Below are positions 35,046 through 44,552 of a stretch of 64,000 nt of DNA, piece by piece; position 1 is the stretch's first letter, and each line of letters starts with the position of its first letter. Position numbers and translations under genes: made by a program. The notes beneath the pieces were generated by a model. That model saw only the letters and a list, made by a program, of their open reading frames with translations, was not told the DNA's origin and ran no database searches. Source of the stretch: Solimicrobium sp040544425 (GTDB lineage: Bacteria > Pseudomonadota > Gammaproteobacteria > Burkholderiales > Burkholderiaceae_D); assembly GCA_040544425.1 (NCBI GenBank), contig JBEONO010000002.1, positions 1 to 64,000 on the forward strand. The letters run 5' to 3'.

Positions 35046-35355
35046 TTGTGATATCCCTCAAGTCAATGTGTGAGTCGGCAAAAAATTTGGAGCGCCATTC
35101 CTGTTCTTGGTTTGGCCGCCAGATTTTAGGATTAGCTTATGACCGCTTCGTGACAATTTGATCAGCTTGCGTGTCAATCAATGCACAGCGCATCAACCTG
35201 CAATTCGACTACCCGGACAACCTGCCAGACGCGCGGCCAGGAATCAGAGCAATCCCAATAATCGCAACGCTTATTGATCTGCATCAACTGCGCCAAGGCC
35301 AGATTTCCTCAAAGTCTGGCACGATATCTGTTGCCCCTATCAAGCAGGAGAAACA
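35046..35355. other. Leader of the magnesium P-ATPase gene, 310 bases
   Basis: This region is divergent between the phosphoesterase and mgtA-type genes. Magnesium transporter leaders in other bacteria carry riboswitches or proline-rich leader peptides; I could not fold a convincing one here and saw no terminator-like hairpin. The long frame that overlaps it runs into the mgtA start out of register. Confidence 0.35.
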
Positions 35356-37953
35356 GTGAGCACGCCATCGCACACCGCCCCATCCGACCTGATCGCTTAC
35401 GCGCGGCTTGAGAATGCGCAGCTTTTGGAAAACGTTAACAGCAGCATCGATGGCATCAGCGAAGGAGAGGCACAGGATCGCTTGAAGCAGATCGGTGCCA
35501 ATACCATCGCCCATGAAGAGCAAATCAGTATTCCTCTACAATTGTTGCGGCGTCTGCGCAATCCGCTCAATCTGCTGTTGATCACACTTGCCAGTGTGTC
35601 GTTTGGGATGGGCGACCATGTCGCGGCGCTGATTATTTTTGTGATGGTCGTGCTCAGCATTTCGCTGGCTTTTATGCAGGAACATCGCTCGAACCAGGCC
35701 GCTGAAAAATTGCGTGCCATGGTGCATACCACGGCCACCGTGTTGCGCAAACAGAATACCGCGCCCGGCACAATGAAAGAAATTGCAATCCACCTGCTGG
35801 TACCGGGTGACATTGTTCACCTTTCTGCCGGTGACATGGTTCCGGCCGATCTGCGTCTGCTCAGCGCCAAGGATTTATTCATCAATCAGGCGCCGCTGAC
35901 TGGCGAAGCCATGCCGGTTGAGAAATCTGCCGGACCAACCACGGTTGAAACAAGCAATCCGCTGGATTTGCCGAATCTGTGCTTCATGGGAACCAACGTG
36001 ATCAGTGGCACCGCCATCGGCGTGATTCTCGAAACCGGCTCGCGCGCCTACTTCGGCAGTGTCGCCGATATCATTTCCGGCGAACGGACCCTGACCAGCT
36101 TCGATAAGGGGATCAGCAGGTTCACGACTTTGATGCTGCGCTTCATTTTGGTGATGGCCCCGCTGGTATTTTTAATCAACGGTTTGACCAAAGGCGATTG
36201 GGTCGAGGCACTGTTTTTTGCAGTCGCCGTTGCGGTTGGCCTGACGCCGGAAATGCTGCCGATGATTGTGACGGTGAATCTGTCCAAGGGCGCGTTAGCC
36301 ATGTCGCGCAAAAAGGTGATCGTCAAACGCTTAAATGCGATTCAGAATTTTGGCGCCATGGATGTCCTGTGTTCAGACAAGACCGGCACACTGACCCGCG
36401 ATGAGATCATCCTTGAAAAACACGTTGATCTGTCCGGGCAGGCCAGTCCCAAGGTGCTGCAGTATGCCTATCTGAACAGCTTTTACCAGTCAGGCCTGAA
36501 GAACCTGCTCGACATTGCCGTACTCAAGCACAGCGAAGTGCATGAAGCACTGCAGCCAGTGACAGAGTTCAGCAAGGTCGATGAAATCCCGTTTGATTTT
36601 TCGCGACGGCGCATGTCGGTCATCGTCGCTTACCGCGGCAGGCATCTGCTGATTTGCAAAGGCGCAGTCGAAGAAGTCTTCGGCGTATCGACCAATGGCG
36701 AAGAAGGCGAGCGGCGTTTCGATCTCGACGAAAGTCATTTGCTGAAGTTAAAAAGAGTCAGCAATGAGCTCAATGAAGACGGCTTGCGGGTGATCGCGCT
36801 GGCCTACAAGGAGCTGCCGCCAGAACAAACTACCTATACCGTCAAGGATGAGTGCGACCTGGTTCTGATCGGCTATATCGCCTTCCTCGATCCGCCGAAA
36901 GACAGTGCGCAGGAAGCGATCGCCAAACTGAATGCGCATGGCGTGCAGATCAAGATTCTGACTGGCGACAACGAGCTGGTCACACGCAAAGTCTGCAGGC
37001 AGGTCGGCATGCAGGTAGACCGGGTTTTACTGGGCAGCGACATTGAATCGATGTCGCCGGACCAGCTCGCCGATGCCGCAGAACAGACTCAGGTTTTTGC
37101 CAAGTTATCCCCCACACAGAAAGCGACCATCATCGAAGCGCTGCACAAAAAGGGCCACGTGGTTGGCTTTCTTGGAGACGGCATCAACGATGGTCCGGCA
37201 CTGAAGTCGGCAGACGTCGGGATCTCGGTGGATACCGCGGTCGATATCGCCAAAGAATCGGCCGACATCATCCTGCTTGAAAAAAGTCTGCTGGTACTCG
37301 ACGACGGCGTGATCGAGGGCAGAAAAGTGTTTGGCAATATTGTGAAATATATCCGGATGGGCTCGAGCTCGAATTTCGGCAATATGTTCAGTGTGATCGG
37401 TGCGAGTGCCTGGCTGCCGTTCCTGCCGATGGCGCCGATTCAGGTGCTCACGAATAATCTGCTGTACGATTTTTCTCAAACCGCTATCCCTACTGACAAC
37501 GTCGATGAAGAGTATCTGGCCAAACCGCGGCGCTGGGAGATTCGCAATATCGCACACTTCATGCTGTTTATTGGTCCGATCAGCTCACTCTTTGACTACG
37601 TGACTTTTTTGACGATGTATTACTTTTTTCAGGCCAATACGGCGCAGTCCGCTGCGCTGTTTCAAACCGGCTGGTTCGTCGAATCCCTGCTGTCGCAAAC
37701 GCTGATCATTCACATCATCCGCACCAATCGGATTCCGTTTCTGGAAAGCCGCGCGAGCACGCCGCTGATTTTGACCAGTCTGACCATTTGCGCAGTGGGC
37801 GTCTGGCTGCCCTACTCTCCCTTTGCACATTCATTGGGCTTCACCGCGCTGCCACTTGTGTATTGGCCCATTATCACGGTCTTGATGATTGTCTACATGT
37901 CACTCACGCATCTGATGAAAACCTGGTTTCATCGCCGCTTTGGACTGGATTGA
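35356..37953 (+). CDS. mgtA: Magnesium-translocating P-type ATPase (MgtA/MgtB type)
   Basis: This 865-residue inner-membrane pump starts at a GTG (35356) six bases after AGGAG. It has the N-terminal actuator domain (P-L-T-G-E-A-M-P-V-E), the phosphorylated Asp in D-K-T-G-T-L-T near residue 340, T-G-D-N-E near 537, and the hinge G-D-G-I-N-D-G-P near 608. The C-terminal helices contain S-S-S-N-F-G-N-M-F-S and L-T-N-N-L-L-Y-D-F-S-Q, which are specific to the type IIIB Mg2+ importers. It should import Mg2+ with the gradient at the cost of ATP, typically induced at low Mg2+. It stands alone, with no mgtC nearby. Confidence 0.95.
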   Translation: MSTPSHTAPSDLIAYARLENAQLLENVNSSIDGISEGEAQDRLKQIGANTIAHEEQISIPLQLLRRLRNPLNLLLITLASVSFGMGDHVAALIIFVMVVLSISLAFMQEHRSNQAAEKLRAMVHTTATVLRKQNTAPGTMKEIAIHLLVPGDIVHLSAGDMVPADLRLLSAKDLFINQAPLTGEAMPVEKSAGPTTVETSNPLDLPNLCFMGTNVISGTAIGVILETGSRAYFGSVADIISGERTLTSFDKGISRFTTLMLRFILVMAPLVFLINGLTKGDWVEALFFAVAVAVGLTPEMLPMIVTVNLSKGALAMSRKKVIVKRLNAIQNFGAMDVLCSDKTGTLTRDEIILEKHVDLSGQASPKVLQYAYLNSFYQSGLKNLLDIAVLKHSEVHEALQPVTEFSKVDEIPFDFSRRRMSVIVAYRGRHLLICKGAVEEVFGVSTNGEEGERRFDLDESHLLKLKRVSNELNEDGLRVIALAYKELPPEQTTYTVKDECDLVLIGYIAFLDPPKDSAQEAIAKLNAHGVQIKILTGDNELVTRKVCRQVGMQVDRVLLGSDIESMSPDQLADAAEQTQVFAKLSPTQKATIIEALHKKGHVVGFLGDGINDGPALKSADVGISVDTAVDIAKESADIILLEKSLLVLDDGVIEGRKVFGNIVKYIRMGSSSNFGNMFSVIGASAWLPFLPMAPIQVLTNNLLYDFSQTAIPTDNVDEEYLAKPRRWEIRNIAHFMLFIGPISSLFDYVTFLTMYYFFQANTAQSAALFQTGWFVESLLSQTLIIHIIRTNRIPFLESRASTPLILTSLTICAVGVWLPYSPFAHSLGFTALPLVYWPIITVLMIVYMSLTHLMKTWFHRRFGLD

Positions 37954-37959
37954 CGGTAT

Positions 37960-37985
37960 GCAGGCTGGATTTTATCCCAGCCTGC
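37960..37985. repeat. Dispersed palindrome family, copy 1
   Basis: GCAGGCTGGAT (37960-37970), TTT, then ATCCCAGCCTGC (37974-37985), just after the mgtA stop. It shares the core GG(A/G)AT-N3-ATCCCAGCCTGC with copies at 40982, 45682 and 50926, and more distantly 61714. It lacks a T tract here. Confidence 0.7.
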
Positions 37986-38027
37986 GCTGCTGTGCGGCGA
38001 CGAAACCACGATGATTGAATTCACACC

Positions 38028-38056
38028 TTGAACAGCGCGGAAGAATGGCCTATATT
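38028..38056 (+). promoter_or_regulatory. Sigma-70-like promoter for the 6TM chemoreceptor
   Basis: TTGAAC at 38028-38033 and TATATT at 38051-38056 are separated by 17 bases and lie 38 bases before the ATG at 38094. Confidence 0.55.
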
Positions 38057-38093
38057 GACTGGTAGAAACAAAATTACATTAGGGAAATAAATT

Positions 38094-39587
38094 ATGGACA
38101 GTCTCGGGAATGCGATAAAGAAAAACTTCGAACAGGCTAACCGGATCATGCTGGTGATCATTTGGATCATGTTTTTCGCCAGCCTTGCGTTGTCTGGATT
38201 GCATGACACGATGATGTGGGCGCTGCTCATCGGACTGCCGACTGCCTTGATCGCCACTGCCCTGGTCTATACGGTCGGCGGAACACGGCTGACTGCCTAT
38301 GTGATCGCCGTTTCATTGATTGTTCTTGCAGCACTCCATATCCAGCAGGCCGCCGGCATGTCAGAACTGCATTTCGGACTGTTCGTGATGCTGGCTTTTC
38401 TGCTGGTCTACCGCGACTGGTCCGTGATCGTAGTTGCAGCAGCGGCGATCGCGCTCCATCACCTCAGTTTTAATTATCTGCAAGAGCTCGGCTATGGCGT
38501 ACTGTGCCTGACCAAGCCCAGCCTGGGATTAACTCTGGTGCATGCCGGTTATGTGGTTGCCGAGACTGCGGTCCTGGCTTATCTCGCCATTCTGCTGGAT
38601 GCGGATATCCGCCAGGTAGCAGAATTGAGTGCTGCGGCCCTGGCGTTGGCAGACGGTGACAGCGGGACAGTCAATCTCAGCAGGTCCAGCCATCCCGCCG
38701 CGAGCCCAACCGGGATGGCACTGGAGAGTGCGATCCAGATCATGGCGCAGGCTATGTCGACGGTGCGGGACATGATCGCTACGGTCGCGTCGGCGTCCAG
38801 TGAAATCGCGGCCGGCAACCTTGAGTTGTCCAGCCGCACCGAGCAGCAGGCCGCTTCGCTGGAAGAAACCGCCTCCTCGATGGAGGAAATGACCGCCACG
38901 GTCAAGCAAAATGCCGATAACGCGCGCCAGGCCAATGCGCTGGCCATTTCTGCCTCGGACGTTGCCCTTCGTGGCGGCGCGGTCGTCACCCGGGTGGTCG
39001 ATACGATGGAGTCGATCAATCAGTCTTCCAAAAAAATTGTCGACATCATTGCCGTCATCGACGGCATCGCGTTCCAGACCAATATTCTGGCCCTGAATGC
39101 GGCGGTGGAAGCAGCACGCGCCGGTGAGCAGGGGCGCGGTTTCGCAGTCGTCGCTTCGGAGGTCCGCAACCTGGCTCAGCGCTCGGCAGCCGCAGCCAAA
39201 GAGATCAAGACGCTGATTGGCGACTCGGTTGAAAAAGTCGATGCCGGCAGCAAGCTGGTCGACGAGGCTGGTGTAACGATGACGGAAATCGTTGAGAGCA
39301 TTAAAAACCTCGGCGATATCATGGCTGAAATTACCTCAGCGTCGCAGGAACAGAGCAGCGGCATTGACCAAATCAATCAGGCGATCAACCAGATGGATAA
39401 AGTCACCCAACAGAATGCCGCACTGGTTGAAGAGGCCGCCGCCGCCGCCGGGACGATGCAGTCCGATGCAGAGCATCTGGCCCAGGTCTTAAGCGTGTTC
39501 AAGCTCGACGACGCGCCTGCGCCGACATCAGTAAAAGTAAACAAACTGGCAGTTCGATCAGTATCGCCAGCACGGATGCTTCGCTAA
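38094..39587 (+). CDS. Chemotaxis protein with membrane-embedded sensor
   Basis: This 497-residue receptor has about six transmembrane helices in its first 190 residues and no periplasmic domain or obvious HAMP. The signalling half (about 230-480) contains the invariant hairpin tip N-A-A-V-E-A-A-R-A-G-E-Q-G-R-G-F and is nearly identical over some 50 residues to that of the receptor at 4754. A helix with H-H-L-S-F-N near residue 121 may bind a cofactor. The architecture suggests sensing of a membrane or energy-state signal. It is followed after 50 bases by the BLUF gene and may share its transcript. Confidence 0.92.
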   Translation: MDSLGNAIKKNFEQANRIMLVIIWIMFFASLALSGLHDTMMWALLIGLPTALIATALVYTVGGTRLTAYVIAVSLIVLAALHIQQAAGMSELHFGLFVMLAFLLVYRDWSVIVVAAAAIALHHLSFNYLQELGYGVLCLTKPSLGLTLVHAGYVVAETAVLAYLAILLDADIRQVAELSAAALALADGDSGTVNLSRSSHPAASPTGMALESAIQIMAQAMSTVRDMIATVASASSEIAAGNLELSSRTEQQAASLEETASSMEEMTATVKQNADNARQANALAISASDVALRGGAVVTRVVDTMESINQSSKKIVDIIAVIDGIAFQTNILALNAAVEAARAGEQGRGFAVVASEVRNLAQRSAAAAKEIKTLIGDSVEKVDAGSKLVDEAGVTMTEIVESIKNLGDIMAEITSASQEQSSGIDQINQAINQMDKVTQQNAALVEEAAAAAGTMQSDAEHLAQVLSVFKLDDAPAPTSVKVNKLAVRSVSPARMLR

Positions 39588-39637
39588 GCGAAACGGAATG
39601 CTTCATTTTAACTGCCACACATTTTTGAAAGAAACAA

Positions 39638-40051
39638 ATGCAAATTAATCAGTTGATCTACATTAGTCAGGCGACCCGAAAAATGTCTCTCGAAGACCTG
39701 AACGACATCCACAAAACGGCCAAAACCAACAATGAACCTGTGGATGTGACGGGCAGCCTGTTTTACAACGGTGGTTGGTTCCTGCAGGTGTTGGAAGGAC
39801 CTTTAGCGACAATCACCGCTCTGTACAAGAAAATTGAAAAAGATCCACGGCACAAAAATTCGCGTATTTTATACAATGAGCCTGCCAAGTTCCGCACCTT
39901 CACAAGATGGAGCATGAACATGACTAATCTGGACGATCGACAGGCCGATAAATATGATGAGCTGGTGGAAGTCATCGATGCGGCAAAGAGCGACCGGGCG
40001 ATCGGTTCGCAATCCCCGGCAGTCACCTTGCTGAGACTATTCAAGGTTTAA
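39638..40051 (+). CDS. BLUF-domain blue-light photoreceptor
   Basis: This is a 137-residue stand-alone BLUF protein that would bind FAD. Every photocycle residue is in register with AppA: Tyr8 (AppA Y21), Asn32 (N45), Gln50 (Q63), Trp91 (W104) and Met93 (M106). The motif D-V-T-G-S-L-F-Y-N-G-G-W-F-L-Q-V-L-E-G is canonical. The last 30 residues form a short helical C-terminal cap of the kind that transmits the light signal. No output domain is fused. The next gene encodes an EAL phosphodiesterase, so this looks like a split version of the BLUF-EAL enzymes (BlrP1, BluF). Confidence 0.95.
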   Translation: MQINQLIYISQATRKMSLEDLNDIHKTAKTNNEPVDVTGSLFYNGGWFLQVLEGPLATITALYKKIEKDPRHKNSRILYNEPAKFRTFTRWSMNMTNLDDRQADKYDELVEVIDAAKSDRAIGSQSPAVTLLRLFKV

Positions 40052-40146
40052 GCTCCTAGCATGACCTGCTGACCTGTGCAATCCCACGTATCCGGGAAGT
40101 TTGGCTTGGTGTTACATCGCATTTACTGAAAAAATTGAGATCTATC

Positions 40147-40959
40147 ATGATTCAAATTCACGCTGACCTGTCATATCGCGGCAACATAAACAGTTTGCCG
40201 CATGATGCAGCCACCACCAAAGCCTGTACGGGCTGCCGCAACGATGCACCTTTCGAATTCGAGTTTGAGTACGCTTATCAACCTATCGTCAATCTGACGA
40301 CCCGCAGCACCTATGCGCATGAAGCGCTCGTGCGCGGCCCGAATGGTGAGTCCGCCGCCAGCGTGCTGGCAAAGGTCAATGATGGCAATCGCTATCGATT
40401 TGACCAGCTTTGTCGCTCAAAGGCAGTCGCGGGCGCTGCCCGTCTGAATATGCAAGAGCTGTTATCGATCAATTTTCTGCCCAACGCCGTTTACCGTCCT
40501 GAGGTATGCATTCGAAGCACCTTCGAAGCGGCACAGAAGTTCAACTTCCCGATCGAGAAAATCATTTTCGAGGTCACCGAAGGTGAACGCGTCGAAGATC
40601 GTCCGCATCTGGTGAATATCTTCAGAGAATATCGACGCTTTGGTTTTCATACGGCGATTGATGACTTTGGCGCTGGCTATGCCGGACTGAATCTGCTCTC
40701 CGAGTATCAGCCCGACCTCATCAAGATTGATATGGATTTAGTGCGCGGCATTGATCACAATGTAGCGCGGCAAGCGATCGTCTCCGGCATCGTTCATATT
40801 TGCAAGAAGTTAAACATCAAGGTTCTTGCAGAGGGGATCGAAACCCGCGCTGAACGGGATTTTTTAAGCGCAGCCGGCATTGAACTGATGCAGGGATACT
40901 GGTTCTCAAAACCCGTATTCAAAGGGCTGGGACAAATTCCACAGGCAGCCTGGGATTAG
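40147..40959 (+). CDS. Stand-alone EAL cyclic-di-GMP phosphodiesterase
   Basis: The protein is 270 residues from ATG 40147; a TTG four codons earlier is an alternative. After a short Cys-containing N-terminus (A-C-T-G-C) the EAL domain is complete: Y-Q-P-I-V, H-E-A-L-V-R, the Mg ligand Asn in S-I-N-F, E-V-T-E, D-D-F-G-A-G, K-I-D, and A-E-G-I-E-T. All catalytic residues of class I phosphodiesterases are present, so it should hydrolyse c-di-GMP to pGpG. It follows the BLUF gene by 95 bases on the same strand and is the likely effector of that photoreceptor. It closely resembles the EAL module that is fused to BLUF in other species. Confidence 0.92.
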   Translation: MIQIHADLSYRGNINSLPHDAATTKACTGCRNDAPFEFEFEYAYQPIVNLTTRSTYAHEALVRGPNGESAASVLAKVNDGNRYRFDQLCRSKAVAGAARLNMQELLSINFLPNAVYRPEVCIRSTFEAAQKFNFPIEKIIFEVTEGERVEDRPHLVNIFREYRRFGFHTAIDDFGAGYAGLNLLSEYQPDLIKIDMDLVRGIDHNVARQAIVSGIVHICKKLNIKVLAEGIETRAERDFLSAAGIELMQGYWFSKPVFKGLGQIPQAAWD

Positions 40960-40981
40960 TACAACGTCGAATATCGGTGCA

Positions 40982-41002
40982 GGCCGGGATAAAATCCCAG
41001 CC
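40982..41002. repeat. Dispersed palindrome family, copy 2
   Basis: GGCCGGGAT, AAA, ATCCCAGCC at 40982-41002, between the converging EAL and chemoreceptor genes. Almost identical to the copy at 50926. It may act as a bidirectional transcript end. Confidence 0.75.
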
Positions 41003-41014
41003 AAGATTCAGTCG

Positions 41015-42616
41015 CTACCGCGCGCCAATCAAATTACGGGTCACGGACCTTTCATTGACTACCCGATCGGCTTTACCAAGCTGAAATACATTGACGGTAT
41101 TCATCAGATTTCTTGACTGATCCTGCATCGAGGCCGCCGCTGCGGATGCCTCTTCAACCAGCGCCGCATTCTGCTGCGTGACGTTTTCCAGTTCAATGAT
41201 TGCCTGATTGATCTGGTCTATGCCCTGGGATTGCTCGTGACTGGAGGTAGTAATTTCGCTGATCACGGTGCTGACCTGCTGAATACTGTTGACCACATTG
41301 TTCATGGTCATGCCCGCTTCGTTAACCTGCCTGCTGCCGTTTGCGACCTTGCCAACCGAGGTATCGATCAGCGTTTTGATTTCTTTTGCGGCGACTGCCG
41401 AGCGCTGCGCCAGATTTCTGACTTCAGAAGCGACCACCGCAAACCCGCGCCCCTGCTCGCCGGCGCGCGCAGCTTCCACCGCTGCATTCAAGGCCAGGAT
41501 GTTGGTTTGAAAGGCGATACCGTCAATGACACTGATGATGTCCACGATTTTTTTCGACGAGTCCTGGATCTCATCCATCGTAGCAATAATTTCCGTCACC
41601 GCATGACCACCCTGCACCGCGATCTCTGAAGACTGATTTGCCAGCAGGCTGGCCTGGCGCGCATTGTCTGCGGTCTGTCTTACCGTGCTGGTTAATTGTT
41701 CCATTGACGCCGCAGTCTCTTCCAGAGCGCCCGCCTGAGATTCGGTGCGCGATGACAGATCCAGATTTCCCTGGGCGATCTCGATGGAGGCAGTCATGAT
41801 GATTTCAGTACCGGTGCGAACCTGGTCAACAATTTTATACAGACTGTCATTCATCGCCTGCAGCGCATTGATCAATTGCGCGATTTCATCGGTATCCTGC
41901 GTTGAAAATTTCGCAGTCAAGTCGCCAGATGAAATCGTCTCGGCGATGGTGACGGCCTGGCGAATCGGTTTGGTAATCGATCGCGTAATCCACATCGCCA
42001 GCGAGACACCCATGATCAGCGCGATGACCAGAATGACGATGATCTGCATTCTGGTGTCCTGATAATTTTGCTCATTATGTTCAATATTTTCAGCAAACAT
42101 TTTTTGCTGATAGTCAGAAAATTTGCGGAGATAGTCGACCAGGACCAGCAGACTTTTATAGGTTTCACCATACGCCAGCGTGGAGGCTTCCTCGCGCTTT
42201 CCGTCAGCGATCAATGCCAATACCTTGCCGTAAGAGGCGACATAGTCATCGCGCGAGACTTTGATTTTGGCGTAGATATCCCTGGATTCAGCGGTTGCCA
42301 GCATGGGTGCCAATTTATCCAGGGCATCGTTAAATTTTCCGGTTGTAGCAATCAGTCGGTCCTTGGCCACTTTGGCATCCTGTTCATTTTTGGCCGCGAC
42401 AATGCCTGACACGCGCGCCATGCTGGCGCGTGCGTTGTCGAGCGTCTCGTAGGCCAGTCGCATTTTGACAAAATCAGAATTGACCAACACTTTTGCTTCC
42501 TTGTTCATGGTCGCCATGTTGATAATACCAACCAGCGCGACCAGAATCAGGGAAACAAAAACCAGGGAGAACGTGACTCCCAAACGGGTGCCGATTTTCA
42601 GCTTTGCGATATTCAT
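41015..42616 (-). CDS. Methyl-accepting chemotaxis protein, 4HB sensor (Tar-like)
   Basis: This is a 533-residue receptor: TM1 at about 11-34, a periplasmic four-helix-bundle domain at about 35-188, TM2 at about 190-212, HAMP (T-K-P-I-R-Q-A then G-D-L-T), then the methylation and signalling helices with N-A-A-V-E-A-A-R-A-G-E-Q-G-R-G-F. The C-terminus lacks an N-W-E-T-F tether. Ligand unknown. It converges with the BLUF/EAL genes, and the porin gene lies upstream on the same strand 60 bases away, so receptor and porin could be co-transcribed. Confidence 0.95.
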   Translation of the reverse strand: MNIAKLKIGTRLGVTFSLVFVSLILVALVGIINMATMNKEAKVLVNSDFVKMRLAYETLDNARASMARVSGIVAAKNEQDAKVAKDRLIATTGKFNDALDKLAPMLATAESRDIYAKIKVSRDDYVASYGKVLALIADGKREEASTLAYGETYKSLLVLVDYLRKFSDYQQKMFAENIEHNEQNYQDTRMQIIVILVIALIMGVSLAMWITRSITKPIRQAVTIAETISSGDLTAKFSTQDTDEIAQLINALQAMNDSLYKIVDQVRTGTEIIMTASIEIAQGNLDLSSRTESQAGALEETAASMEQLTSTVRQTADNARQASLLANQSSEIAVQGGHAVTEIIATMDEIQDSSKKIVDIISVIDGIAFQTNILALNAAVEAARAGEQGRGFAVVASEVRNLAQRSAVAAKEIKTLIDTSVGKVANGSRQVNEAGMTMNNVVNSIQQVSTVISEITTSSHEQSQGIDQINQAIIELENVTQQNAALVEEASAAAASMQDQSRNLMNTVNVFQLGKADRVVNERSVTRNLIGAR

Positions 42617-42676
42617 TGTTGGCTTTCGGTTATCAACATCAATTTACTCAATTCAGGAATGCAGGCCATGTTTGTT

Positions 42677-44269
42677 TTAGAACGTGTAACGTAATCCAAG
42701 ACTGGCTCCCTGCAATTTGCCGCCGGCCCAGCAGTGCGGTGCATTGCCATTCGGATCGAATCCACTCGTGTCCGGATTGGAGGCATCGTGACAGTCGGTA
42801 GCGACGGAGCGTCCGCCTGCACCCAGATCGTAGTGCGCATAGGGCCGGTTGTCAGTTACAGCGTAGTTCAGGTAATAACTCAGCTGTGCACTGATCATAT
42901 GCTTCCAGGCCACCGTGAACATATCTGCCGCATTATCAGCGCCGGCTATCCCGAGGTTGGTTCCGGTTGCGCCGGTATTGTGTTGACCCGGATCGCCAGG
43001 CGCCTTGTTGGCGTGCGCCCAACCTAAATGAATGCTGTCTGAATCAGTTAATGTCTGGCTCGCCGCCAGCCAGTAACCGCTGCGTTGCCGCTCATTCTGG
43101 ATCATCAGATAGTCAGGCACATGACGCTTCATTTTTTCAGCGATGGCACTGACCGTCGTGCCGGTCGCAAACTTGTACTGGATACCGATTTTTGCTGCAT
43201 CTTCATTGGCAACGTCATTCGGATCGTAGACCGCGAGGTCGCTGGTGCGATTGACTTTTTTATGCATTTCGTAGGCACCAACCAGATACAGACTGTTCAG
43301 GCTGTAGCCCAGGCTGGCACTATAGGCAGTGCCGTACGATCCGTCATTGCAGGCCACCGGCAAGCCACCGCTGCCGGGAATATTTCCTCCGCTGCAGTCG
43401 GATTCACCGGCTGCAATATTGCTGTTGTCATAGCCCCGGTTCTGTCCCGGCGATACCAGAACATTGACCTTGAAACCGGCCAGGTTGGGCGATTCATACC
43501 AGATCGAATGGTCCAGTCTGGTACCGAACTCGACGCGATTATCGCCGCCGGTGTTGCCCATGATGACGGCATAGTCACCGACCATCCCGACGAATGGATT
43601 CATCACTGCTGTCGAGGTTTTGTACGGGGCGTCAGTCTTGCCGATTTTCACGGCACCCCAGGTCGGTTCTGAAAAGCCGATAAAGCTGTTGCGCGAAGTC
43701 AGACCGCCTTTGACCGCATCACTTTGCGCGCTGTTGGTCTGGCTGGAGCCTGAAGTCGCTGAAATATCGAGCTGGGTTTCAAGCTGGTACACGAAATTGG
43801 CGGAGCTGCCAGGGATCTGCTGGAACCCGCGTATTCCAAAATAGGAAATATTGGTCGATATATCAGGCATCCATCCACCACTTCCAACCGGCCCCATTCC
43901 ATTTGCCGTTAAAGCTGAAATACCTTTTGTGACGGTTTCGACCGAGATATCGAGATTGCCATAAATTGACAGTTCACCATTGCGGGTCAATAGCGTGACA
44001 CCGTTGCCGGACTTGCGTTCAATATACTCATGCGCCGCCGATACTGGAGCGCTCGTGACGTTATTGCTGTTCGCAGGAACTTGCGCAGGTGCGGCTGGCT
44101 GTTGCATATTTGCCAGTTGCGCTTTCATGAGCTGGATTTCAGCCTCCATAGCTTCAATCTGTTTCTGCATTGCTTCGGGAGTCGGAGCTGCCAACGCGAG
44201 ATTGCTGTGGAAAAAGCAAGAAACCATCAACATCGCTGAAATGCCCGAAACAGAGCTTTTAATTTTCAT
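42677..44269 (-). CDS. Outer-membrane porin with N-terminal coiled coil
   Basis: This is a 530-residue protein with a signal peptide (cleavage near A-L-A-A, residue 28), then a heptad-like coiled coil (M-Q-K-Q-I-E-A-M-E-A-E-I-Q-L-M-K, about 35-57) and a Pro/Ala linker, and from about residue 95 a general-porin barrel: G-E-L-S-I-Y-G-N-L-D-I-S, S-Y-F-G-I-R-G, V-Y-Q-L-E-T-Q-L-D and the C-terminal G-L-R-Y-T-F. The coiled coil before the barrel is seen in DcaP-type and some Burkholderiales trimeric porins. Several Cys pairs (C-S-G-G, V-A-C-N-D) in loops are odd for a porin. AAGGATAAGG precedes ATG 44269. Confidence 0.9.
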   Translation of the reverse strand: MKIKSSVSGISAMLMVSCFFHSNLALAAPTPEAMQKQIEAMEAEIQLMKAQLANMQQPAAPAQVPANSNNVTSAPVSAAHEYIERKSGNGVTLLTRNGELSIYGNLDISVETVTKGISALTANGMGPVGSGGWMPDISTNISYFGIRGFQQIPGSSANFVYQLETQLDISATSGSSQTNSAQSDAVKGGLTSRNSFIGFSEPTWGAVKIGKTDAPYKTSTAVMNPFVGMVGDYAVIMGNTGGDNRVEFGTRLDHSIWYESPNLAGFKVNVLVSPGQNRGYDNSNIAAGESDCSGGNIPGSGGLPVACNDGSYGTAYSASLGYSLNSLYLVGAYEMHKKVNRTSDLAVYDPNDVANEDAAKIGIQYKFATGTTVSAIAEKMKRHVPDYLMIQNERQRSGYWLAASQTLTDSDSIHLGWAHANKAPGDPGQHNTGATGTNLGIAGADNAADMFTVAWKHMISAQLSYYLNYAVTDNRPYAHYDLGAGGRSVATDCHDASNPDTSGFDPNGNAPHCWAGGKLQGASLGLRYTF

Positions 44270-44552
44270 GACCTTATCCTTACTTTTTTAATATTTATTC
44301 GGGAAATCAACTTCTTGAAACCGAACCAATCGTTTACAACCATAGTAAAAATATTGGAAATTACAACGGTAAAATATTCAGTGTAGTTATCGGCGGCCTT
44401 TCCTTGAATATCAGTACGCAAAGCGCTAATGTGTTCGTACTACCGGCCCCGCCAGTCATTTTTTGTGACCGGCGGGGTTAAGCGTGCCTAAAAGTGATGG
44501 TTTGGCCTTGGCATAGCAATTGACGAATTTCAATATGGTATTTGACATCACC
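44270..44552. other. Divergent region between porin and binding-protein genes
   Basis: This 283-base AT-rich gap must carry both promoters. A loosely symmetric CCGGC...GCCGG pair lies near 44449-44475 (CCGGCCCCGCCAG and GACCGGCGGGG), followed by no T tract. No gene was seen. Confidence 0.35.

Noticed and set aside
35171..35359. Possible leader peptide of the mgtA-type gene
   Set aside because: The frame overlaps the mgtA start, has no ribosome-binding site and no proline-rich run like mgtL.
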